Source: Thermoanaerobaculia bacterium (GTDB taxonomy: Bacteria > Acidobacteriota > Thermoanaerobaculia > Multivoradales > UBA5704). From it: a stretch of DNA of 11,422 nucleotides. A model generated the notes under the pieces. It had not been told where the DNA came from. It saw only the letters and a program-made list of their open reading frames with translations, and did no database searches. Location of the stretch: contig JASLEW010000938.1 in assembly GCA_030150965.1 (NCBI GenBank), forward strand, positions 1 to 11,422. The letters are read 5' to 3'. Position 1 is the stretch's first letter. Each line of letters opens with the position of its first letter. The translations under genes and the position numbers were made by a program. Shown one piece after another: positions 1 through 4,957 of this stretch.

Positions 1-125
1 TGGGCCGCGCGGCGCGCGATGGCAAACAAAAGTGATGGGGTCGCCGGGAGCGCCGGAGAGACGCGGCGCGCCGTCCCTGAGCCGTGGGCAGCCCGGGAGG
101 TGACGCCTTCGCTACAGGATTTCGA

Positions 126-305
126 TCAGGTTTTCCGACCGCGGCGCGAGCCGCCGTTCTGCTGATTCTGGCCGCGGCGCCTCGCGCCGCTCGCGCCTAT
201 CCCGTGCAGGACGCGCCAGCCCCCCGGGCTGGGCATTTGCATGGGCATCGGCATGGGCATTCGACGAAGCCGATGAAGCAGGTCGATGGCGGGGGTCAGC
301 TGCAT
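126..305 (-). CDS. Possible 59-aa small protein with a Met-Pro repeat (doubtful)
   Basis: This ATG-started ORF lies 9 nt after the -10 box of the minus-strand promoter and runs 59 residues to a TGA. The N-terminus reads MQLTPAIDLLHRLRR. It is followed by an M-P-M-P-M-P-M-Q-M-P stretch encoded by hexamer repeats, then a basic Gly/Arg/Gln/Asn-rich tail ending RRGRKT. No Shine-Dalgarno is possible on so short a leader, so translation would have to be leaderless. The first residues (TPAIDLL) remind me of the start of YbaK-type aminoacyl-tRNA deacylases. Nothing downstream in any frame continues that family, so a decayed fragment is conceivable. I do not recognise a function, and the ORF may be fortuitous. 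Confidence 0.22.
   Translation of the reverse strand: MQLTPAIDLLHRLRRMPMPMPMQMPSPGGWRVLHGIGASGARRRGQNQQNGGSRRGRKT
231..260. repeat. Five-unit hexanucleotide repeat (NNGCAT)
   Basis: Five consecutive hexamers end in GCAT: GGGCAT, TTGCAT, GGGCAT, CGGCAT, GGGCAT. On the minus strand they encode the alternating Met-Pro/Met-Gln run of the small ORF. The array is imperfect, so it is an aged microsatellite rather than a freshly slipping one. Confidence 0.7.
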
Positions 306-314
306 GACGGCGGG

Positions 315-342
315 AGCATAGCAGCGGCGCGTGCTTTGTCAA
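315..342 (-). promoter_or_regulatory. Sigma70-type promoter, minus strand
   Basis: Read on the minus strand, a perfect TTGACA (342 to 337) is followed by a 16-bp spacer and TATGCT (320 to 315), which matches TATAAT at four of six positions. It is the only site in the window with both boxes close to consensus. The expected transcription start is near 308, just before an ATG at 305, so a transcript would be nearly leaderless for the small ORF described separately. It could instead drive an untranslated RNA. Confidence 0.55.
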
Positions 343-449
343 GCGAGTCCCATGCCGGGCCGGCCGCGGCCAGGCGCCGGCGGCAGACCTCGGGGGGAGA
401 GCTGGGAGAGATCCTCGGCCATGGCAGGAGTTGCGGGATCGCGGTCGCC

Positions 450-472
450 GGCGGCGTGCCGGGCGGGCCGCC
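450..472 (-). terminator. GC hairpin directly after the small minus-strand gene
   Basis: GGCGGC (450-455) and GCCGCC (467-472) form a perfect 6-bp stem with an 11-nt loop, immediately downstream of the TGA of the 98-aa minus-strand gene. There is no following T-run, so it would at most be an atypical terminator or an mRNA 3' stabiliser. GC stems of this size arise often by chance in such DNA. Confidence 0.2.
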
Positions 473-769
473 TCAGCCGGCCCCGAACCCCAGGCGGCCG
501 TAGCCCTCCAGGTCGCCGCTCTCCTCGAGCAGCAGCAGCGCCAGGTAGCGGTGATTGCCGGGTGCCCCCGCCGGCCCCGCCGACCCATAGGCGCCGCCCG
601 CCGCTCCGCCCTCCGGCAGCGGCCCCATGGGCTGCATCTGCACCACCCGCCAGGCGGCCAGCAGGTCTTCGATGGTTCCGCCTTCGAGCGGCACGATCGC
701 CGGCTCGCCCGGCCTGCCGCCCCCGGCCAACACCTGCACCGCCACCAGCCGCTGCTGCTTCTTCGTCAT
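473..769 (-). CDS. Small hypothetical protein (98 aa), possibly DUF4177-like
   Basis: The protein is 98 residues and has neither a signal peptide nor a membrane segment. The start is supported by AAAGGA (781 to 776 on the minus strand) 6 nt before the ATG. A TATGAT -10 box lies about 40 nt upstream. Residues 6-15 (QRLVAVQVLA) look like a beta strand. Residues 31-46 (GTIEDLLAAWRVVQMQ) read as a helix followed by a strand, and GNHRYLALLLLEE (71-83) as a final strand. This pattern, in which a 'W-R-V-V' strand precedes a 'H-Y-L-A' strand, resembles small DUF4177-type proteins, but I recognise it only loosely. A Gly/Ala/Pro-rich loop (51-70) and a Gly-rich tail (84-98) fill the rest. It is transcribed divergently from the exporter gene. 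Function unknown. Confidence 0.62.
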   Translation of the reverse strand: MTKKQQRLVAVQVLAGGGRPGEPAIVPLEGGTIEDLLAAWRVVQMQPMGPLPEGGAAGGAYGSAGPAGAPGNHRYLALLLLEESGDLEGYGRLGFGAG

Positions 770-810
770 CGGTCGTCCTTTCGCCGTCGGCCGTCCTCGC
801 GCGCCGCGGC

Positions 811-816
811 ATCATA
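811..816 (-). promoter_or_regulatory. Candidate -10 box for the small minus-strand gene
   Basis: TATGAT on the minus strand is followed by GCCGCGG. It lies 41 nt upstream of the ATG at 769, leaving room for a leader containing the AAAGGA ribosome-binding site. I see no TTGACA-like -35 at 16-18 bp. The same TA(A/T)GATGCCGCG string, with one difference, precedes the Rieske-AIF gene. Confidence 0.4.
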
Positions 817-849
817 CCGCCGCGGGCGGCCGGCGCACGCCATTCACGC

Positions 850-855
850 TAGACT
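850..855 (+). promoter_or_regulatory. Candidate -10 box for the MFS exporter transcript
   Basis: TAGACT matches TATAAT at four of six positions. It lies about 34 bp from the oppositely oriented TATGAT of the divergent gene, so the two genes would share a compact control region (770-862). No clear -35 is visible. The predicted start of transcription falls on or next to the ATG at 863, which opens a short ORF overlapping the exporter start. Confidence 0.35.
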
Positions 856-862
856 GCGGTGC

Positions 863-949
863 ATGAAACGGCCGACGACGCGCGTGCGCGCAGCGCTGGA
901 GCCCGCGGCGGTCAGCAGGAGCGGGAGGCGGGGTGGCGCTGCCGACTGA
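863..949 (+). promoter_or_regulatory. Possible 28-codon leader ORF overlapping the exporter start
   Basis: An ATG 7 nt after the TAGACT box opens a 28-codon frame (MKRPTTRVRAALEPAAV, then Ser/Arg/Gly-rich) that ends in TGA at 947-949. This is 17 nt inside the exporter frame, whose GTG is at 933. If transcription starts where the -10 predicts, this ORF would be translated leaderlessly and could couple translation to the exporter. There is no independent evidence of translation. Confidence 0.25.
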
Positions 950-2801
950 GGAGACCGCGGCAGCGGCGTCCACATCGGCCGCGGCGTCCGCGGCGGCCCC
1001 ATCGCCCGCATCGGGCGCATCGTCCGGATCGCGCGCATCGGGCGCATCGCCCCCACCGGCCGCATCAGGCCCATCGCCCGCGAGCCCCGCCGCGGCCGTG
1101 CCTCCGGCGCCAACCGCACAAGCCGCGAGCACCACCGCGGACCCGGCCGCGCCGCCGGCCACCGCGCTGTCGGCCGCGGTCGCCCTCACCCTCGCCACCA
1201 CCCCGCCGCCACCTGGGCCGCCCCCCTCCGCCTGGGCGCCGCTGCGCCACAACGTCTTCCGCTGGCTGTGGATCGCCAGCGTCGCCTCGAACATCGGCAC
1301 CTGGATGCAGAACGTCGGCGCCTCCTGGCTGATGACGTCGCTGACCACCTCGGCGACCCTCATCGCCCTGGTGCAGGCGGCCACCAGCGTCCCGGCGTTC
1401 CTGCTGTCGCTGCCCGCGGGAGCGCTGGCCGACGTGGTGGACCGCCGCCGCCTGCTGCTCGTCACCCAGGGCTGGATGACGGCGGCCGCCGCCGGCCTGG
1501 GCGTGCTGACCCTGGGCCACTGGACAGGACCCGGGGCCCTCCTCGCCTTCACCTTCCTGCTCGGCCTGGGATCGGCGGCCAACGGCCCGGCCTGGCAGGC
1601 GATCATCCCCGAGCTGGTGCCACGCCGCGAGCTCGCCGGCGCCGTCGCCCTGGGCAGCGTCAGCTTCAACATCGCGCGCGCCAGCGGCCCGGCGCTGGGC
1701 GGCCTGATCGTCGCCGCCGCCGGCGCCGGCTGGACCTTCGTGCTCAACGCCCTGTCGTTCGTCGGCGTGATGGTGGTGCTCTACCGCTGGCGTCGGCCGG
1801 CCGACGAGCCGGTGCTGCCCGGCGAGCGCGTCCTGGGGGCGATGCGCACCGGCCTGCGCTACGTGCGCCATTCGCCGGAGGTGGTGGCGCCGATGGTGCG
1901 CGCCACCCTGTTCATCGGCTGCGGCGGCGCGCTCTGGGCCCTGCTGCCGGTGGTGGCGCGCGGCCTGCACCGCGGCGCCGCCGGCTACGGCCTGCTGCTC
2001 GGCGCCCTGGGGCTCGGCGCCGTGGCCGGGGCGATGGTGCTGCCGCGCCTCAAGCGCAACAACTCGACCGACCTGGTGGTGGCGGTGGCCACCCTGGTCT
2101 TCGCCGGCGCCACGGTCTGCCTCGCCCTGGTGCGCGACTTCCCGCTGCTGCTGCTGATCATGCTCCTCGCCGGCGGCGCGTGGCTGTCGCTGCTGTCGAG
2201 CCTCAACGTCGCCGTGCAGACCGTGGTGCCCTCCTGGGTGCGGGCGCGCGCCCTCTCGGTCTACATGCTGACCTTCTACGGCGGCCTGAGCGCCGGCAGC
2301 GCCCTGTGGGGCGCCATCGCCGAGCGCTTCGGCGTCGTCGCCTCCCTCTCGCTCTCGGCGGCCGGCATGGTGGCGGGCCTGGCGGCGACCGCGCGCCTCC
2401 ACCTGCGCTCCGGCGAGGGGCTCAACCTGGCGCCGTCGCGGCAGATGCCGGCGCCCCGCGTCTCCTACGACCAGCTCGAGGACGACAGCGGGCCGGTGAT
2501 GGTCTCGGCCGAGTACGAGGTGGACGAGGCCGACGCCGAGGAGTTCACCGCCATCATGCGCGACGTGCGCCGCATCCGCCTGCGCGACGGCGCCTTCGAG
2601 TGGCTGCTGTTCACCGACGCCGCCGCGCCGCACCGCTACACCGAGGTCTTCCTGGTGCGGTCGTGGCTGGAGCACCTGCGCCAGCACGAGCGCGCCACGG
2701 TCGCCGACCGCCAGGTCATCAACCAGGCCCGCCGCTTCCACCGCGGCCCCGGCGTGCCCGAGGTCCGCCACCTGATCGCCATCCCGGTGCGGCGGCCCTG
2801 A
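933..2801 (+). CDS. MFS exporter, MFS_3 / transmembrane secretion effector type
   Basis: A 622-aa inner-membrane major facilitator, probably a proton-driven exporter of the MFS_3 (PF05977, EntS-like) type. The core begins at WAPLRHNVFRWLW (101-113), the usual N-terminus of this family, and runs to about residue 490 with some 11-12 hydrophobic segments. GALADVVDRRRLLL (163-176) is the MFS motif A between helices 2 and 3. SNIGTWMQNVGASWLM (119-134) and NGPAWQAIIPELV (217-229) are also family-typical. A soluble C-terminal part (about 505-622, including EYEVDEADAEEF and a dimeric alpha/beta-barrel-like layout) is common in these proteins. Residues 9-99 are an Ala/Ser/Pro-rich extension not expected in the family, with a 9-residue repeat. 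I chose GTG at 933 because GGGAGG lies 4 nt upstream; no later start has a ribosome-binding site. The substrate cannot be inferred: relatives export siderophores or drugs. Confidence 0.9.
   Translation: MALPTEETAAAASTSAAASAAAPSPASGASSGSRASGASPPPAASGPSPASPAAAVPPAPTAQAASTTADPAAPPATALSAAVALTLATTPPPPGPPPSAWAPLRHNVFRWLWIASVASNIGTWMQNVGASWLMTSLTTSATLIALVQAATSVPAFLLSLPAGALADVVDRRRLLLVTQGWMTAAAAGLGVLTLGHWTGPGALLAFTFLLGLGSAANGPAWQAIIPELVPRRELAGAVALGSVSFNIARASGPALGGLIVAAAGAGWTFVLNALSFVGVMVVLYRWRRPADEPVLPGERVLGAMRTGLRYVRHSPEVVAPMVRATLFIGCGGALWALLPVVARGLHRGAAGYGLLLGALGLGAVAGAMVLPRLKRNNSTDLVVAVATLVFAGATVCLALVRDFPLLLLIMLLAGGAWLSLLSSLNVAVQTVVPSWVRARALSVYMLTFYGGLSAGSALWGAIAERFGVVASLSLSAAGMVAGLAATARLHLRSGEGLNLAPSRQMPAPRVSYDQLEDDSGPVMVSAEYEVDEADAEEFTAIMRDVRRIRLRDGAFEWLLFTDAAAPHRYTEVFLVRSWLEHLRQHERATVADRQVINQARRFHRGPGVPEVRHLIAIPVRRP
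1008..1088 (+). repeat. 27-bp coding minisatellite in the exporter N-terminus
   Basis: About three copies of a 27-bp unit encode ASGASSGSR, ASGASPPPA and ASGPSPASP. CGCATCGGGCGCATCG is identical at 1007-1022 and 1034-1049; the third copy is diverged. The 27-bp period keeps the reading frame, so the array changes the length of the extension without breaking the gene. Confidence 0.7.
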
Positions 2802-2821
2802 CCTGCCGCCCTGACCTGCCG
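2796..2821. repeat. Two tandem 13-bp copies spanning the exporter stop codon
   Basis: CCCTGACCTGCCG occurs at 2796-2808 and again immediately at 2809-2821. The first copy contains the exporter's TGA (2799-2801); the second puts another TGA (2812-2814) in a shifted frame. It looks like a recent small slippage duplication. I see no function for it. Confidence 0.75.
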
Positions 2822-2841
2822 CCGGGGGATCTCTGCCCGCG

Positions 2842-2912
2842 ATGACCCCAGGTGACCATCGTCGGGTCATGGACACCGACGTGCTCGCCCTCCTCCTCGC
2901 GGAGCGGCGAGC
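2842..2912 (+). terminator. Two consecutive hairpins downstream of the exporter (possible terminator)
   Basis: ATGACCC (2842-2848) pairs perfectly with GGGTCAT (2864-2870) across a 15-nt loop. Next, GCTCGCC (2883-2889) pairs perfectly with GGCGAGC (2906-2912), enclosing CTCC (2893-2896), the tetraloop TCGC and GGAG (2901-2904). The second structure is a strong two-tier stem. Both lie between the exporter stop and the next promoter, where a terminator is expected, but no T-run follows. Together with a third small palindrome (CCGGGGAGCCCCGG, 2991-3004), they are the only structure I see in the roughly 300-base gap. Confidence 0.35.
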
Positions 2913-3035
2913 GGATCGATGATCGCCTTGGCCCCGGGTCGCGCGGCACGCGCGAGCGGCCTGCCGGTGATCGGGATTCAGCGGATCGCGCCGGGGAGCC
3001 CCGGATGCCTCGTCCTCGGGCGGCGGCGGCTGTCG

Positions 3036-3041
3036 TAAGAT
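3036..3041 (+). promoter_or_regulatory. Candidate -10 box for the Rieske-AIF/glycosyltransferase operon
   Basis: TAAGAT matches TATAAT at four of six positions, including the key first TA and last T. It is followed by GCCGCG, as at the minus-strand box near 811. I see no -35 at the expected distance. Transcription would start at about 3048, on an ATG that opens a 20-codon ORF, and 52 nt before the Rieske-AIF ATG. Confidence 0.4.
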
Positions 3042-3047
3042 GCCGCG

Positions 3048-3110
3048 ATGACGAGGGGCAAGGAGGCGCGGACGCGCGGCCCGCAGAGGGAGGTGCTGAA
3101 TGAGCGGTGA
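3048..3110 (+). promoter_or_regulatory. Possible 20-codon leader ORF overlapping the Rieske-AIF start
   Basis: An ATG 6 nt after the TAAGAT box opens a 20-codon basic frame (MTRGKEARTRGPQREVLNER). It ends in TGA at 3108-3110, overlapping the next gene's ATG at 3100 by 11 nt in another frame. It parallels the ORF at 863-949 in position relative to promoter and gene. The downstream gene also has a good ribosome-binding site of its own, so coupling is possible but not required. Confidence 0.25.
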
Positions 3111-4947
3111 GCAGGCACTGAGCGGTCCTGATCTCGGCCAGGGCGTCGCGTTGTCGGAGATCGGCGCCGCGGCCCGGCCTGGCGGCACGGGGGCGGCGGC
3201 GGAAGGCGGCTGCCTGCTCGGCCATGCCGGCGGCGAGCCGGTGCTCCTGGTGCGGACGGGCGGCGGCGAGCTGTTTGCCGTCGCCGCCAGCTGCACCCAC
3301 TACGGCGGGCCGCTGGCCGAGGGGCTGGTGGTGGGCGACACCGTGCGCTGTCCCTGGCATCACGCCTGCTTCGACCTGCGCACCGGCGAGCCGGTGCGGG
3401 CGCCGGCGTTGAACCCCCTGTCGCGCTACCGCGTCGAGGTCGAGGGCGACCGCGCCTACGTGCGCGAGAAGCTGCCTGCGCCAGCGCCGCCGGTAACGCC
3501 GGCAACGCCCGCCCCGCCCGCCGGCGCGCCGGGCTCCTCCGCCACGCCGGCCGCCCCCGCCTCGGTGGTCATCGTCGGCGCCGGCGCCGCCGGCAACGCC
3601 GCCGCCCTGGCGCTCCGCCGGGCCGGCTACGGCGGCACGATCACCATGGTCGGCGCCGATCCCGACCCGCCCTACGACCGGCCCAACCTGTCGAAGGACT
3701 ACCTGGCGGGCAACGCGCCGGAGGAGTGGATCCCGCTGCACCCGCCGGAGCACTACACCGAGCTGAGGATCGACCTGCGGACCGGACGGCGGGTGACGGC
3801 GATCGACCCGCGGCAGCGCACGGTGACGCTCGACGATGGCGGCTCGCTCGCCTACGGCGCCCTGCTGCTCGCGACCGGCACCGACCCGGTGCATCTGCCG
3901 GTGCCCGGCGGCGACCTGCCGCACGTCCACTACCTGCGCACCCTGGCCGACAGCCGCGCCATCGTCGCCGCCGTCCAGGAGATCCAGGAGCTCGCCGCCA
4001 GGGCGCCGCGGGGCGAAGGCGCCGCCGCGGCATCCATCGGCGAGGGAGCTGCCACCGCACCCTCCCAGAGCGGGGGCACCGCGGCCGGCCCCTCCCGGGG
4101 CGAGGGCGCCACGAGCGGAGCGCCGCGCGCGGTGGTGGTCGGCGCCAGCTTCATCGGTCTGGAGGTCGCCGCCTCGCTGCGCGCCCGCGGCCTGGCGGTC
4201 GCCGTGGTGGGCCCGGAGGAGGCGCCGCTCGCGGCGATCCTGGGCCGGGAGATCGGCGCCTTCATCCGCGCGCTGCACGAGGAGCACGGCGTCACCTTCC
4301 ACCTCGGCCGCAGGCTCGCGGCTGTCGAGGCCGCCGCCGTGACCCTCGACGACGGCCGGCGCCTCGACGCCGACCTGGTGGTGATCGGCGCCGGCGTGCG
4401 GCCGGCGGTGGCGCTGGCCGAGGCGGCCGGCCTGGCGGTCGAGCACGGCGTCCTGGTCGACGAATTCCTGGAGACCTCGGCGCCCGGCATCTACGCCGCG
4501 GGCGACATCGCCCGCTGGCCCGATCCGCACACCGGCGAGCGCCAGCGGGTGGAGCATTGGGTGGTGGCCGAGCGCCAGGGGCAGACCGCCGCCGCCAACA
4601 TCCTCGGCCGCCGCGAGCGCTTCGCCGCCGCGCCGTTCTTCTGGAGCCAGCACTACGACGTGCAGATCTCGGTCGTCGGCTATCCCGTCGGCGAGACCGC
4701 GCGCTCGGCGCCCGCCGGCCTGGAGGTGCGGGTCGCGGGGTCGCTCGCCGGCCGCGACGCCACCGTGACCTGGCACGCCGGCGGCCGCATCCGCGCCGTC
4801 GCCACGATCTTCCGCGACCGCCAGAGCCTCGCCGCCGAGCTGGCCATGGAGCGGGGCGACGACGACGCCCTTTCTTCCGCCGTTGCGTCCGATCCGCCCG
4901 CGGCGCCGGTTCCGCCCGTGGCGCCCCCTCCGGCCAACGCCGGCTGA
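3100..4947 (+). CDS. Rieske [2Fe-2S] ferredoxin fused to AIF-like FAD/NAD(P)H oxidoreductase
   Basis: A 615-aa cytoplasmic flavoprotein. The architecture, an N-terminal Rieske domain plus an FAD-dependent pyridine nucleotide reductase, is that of AIFM3/AIF-like proteins and ferredoxin reductases. It would move electrons from NAD(P)H via FAD to the [2Fe-2S] centre; the final acceptor is unknown. Rieske ligands are Cys65 and His67 (CTHYGG), then Cys84 and His87 (CPWHHACFD), spaced C-x-H-x16-C-x2-H. A Pro/Ala linker (125-154) leads to the FAD Rossmann motif VVIVGAGAAGNAA (G160, G162, G165). NAD(P) binding is at VVVGASFIGLEVA (from about 345), the second FAD motif is IYAAGDIARW (464-473), and the C-terminal interface has PFFWSQHYDVQIS (512-524). 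Residues 302-340 are an unusual Gly/Ala/Ser-rich insert before the NAD motif. The ATG at 3100 has GGGAGG 6 nt upstream. The stop lies 10 nt before the next gene's likely start, implying an operon. Confidence 0.93.
   Translation: MSGEQALSGPDLGQGVALSEIGAAARPGGTGAAAEGGCLLGHAGGEPVLLVRTGGGELFAVAASCTHYGGPLAEGLVVGDTVRCPWHHACFDLRTGEPVRAPALNPLSRYRVEVEGDRAYVREKLPAPAPPVTPATPAPPAGAPGSSATPAAPASVVIVGAGAAGNAAALALRRAGYGGTITMVGADPDPPYDRPNLSKDYLAGNAPEEWIPLHPPEHYTELRIDLRTGRRVTAIDPRQRTVTLDDGGSLAYGALLLATGTDPVHLPVPGGDLPHVHYLRTLADSRAIVAAVQEIQELAARAPRGEGAAAASIGEGAATAPSQSGGTAAGPSRGEGATSGAPRAVVVGASFIGLEVAASLRARGLAVAVVGPEEAPLAAILGREIGAFIRALHEEHGVTFHLGRRLAAVEAAAVTLDDGRRLDADLVVIGAGVRPAVALAEAAGLAVEHGVLVDEFLETSAPGIYAAGDIARWPDPHTGERQRVEHWVVAERQGQTAAANILGRRERFAAAPFFWSQHYDVQISVVGYPVGETARSAPAGLEVRVAGSLAGRDATVTWHAGGRIRAVATIFRDRQSLAAELAMERGDDDALSSAVASDPPAAPVPPVAPPPANAG
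4006..4119 (+). repeat. Low-complexity in-frame insertion with GEGA repeats in the reductase
   Basis: This segment encodes residues 303-340, rich in Gly, Ala and Ser, with GEGA repeated at three places (GEGAA, GEGAA, GEGAT). It falls between the end of the first FAD subdomain (DSRAIVAAVQEIQEL) and the NAD-binding strand AVVVGASFIGLE. Homologues as I know them cross this point in a short loop. It reads as an expanded surface linker and leaves all cofactor motifs intact. Confidence 0.6.
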
Positions 4948-4957
4948 GCCGCGGCCC

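Larger units (their letters stand above)
1..472. other. Gene-poor left end with a minus-strand promoter and small repeats
   Basis: I see no convincing protein gene here. Frames are open on both strands, but they are Arg/Pro/Ala-rich and look like by-products of high GC. Visible elements are a minus-strand promoter at 315-342, a small ORF at 126-305, a hexamer repeat at 231-260 and a perfect 7-bp hairpin (CCAGCCC at 216-222, GGGCTGG at 226-232, loop of three). There are also two GC palindromes, GCCGCGCGGC at 4-13 and GGCCGCGGCC at 362-371. An AAACAAAA run at 26-33 reads as a T-run on the minus strand, but no strong stem precedes it, so I do not call a terminator. No tRNA or rRNA pattern is visible. 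Confidence 0.6.

Noticed and set aside
126..305. Truncated YbaK-type aminoacyl-tRNA deacylase
   Set aside because: Only about seven residues (TPAIDLL) resemble the start of that family. None of the three minus-strand frames continues with its conserved blocks, so I kept it only as an alternative.
84..503. Plus-strand 139-codon frame with a signal-peptide-like stretch (AVLLILAAAPRAARA) and an HGHRHGH run
   Set aside because: The His-Gly run comes from the hexamer repeat. The downstream part is Arg/Pro/Gly-rich, the frame has no good ribosome-binding site, and it runs antisense into the minus-strand promoter and into the end of the small gene.
2852..3103. Plus-strand 83-codon frame in the exporter-to-operon gap
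   Set aside because: Its composition is unlike a protein (Arg/Pro/Asp/Ser repeats), it has no ribosome-binding site, and it crosses the hairpins and the candidate promoter.
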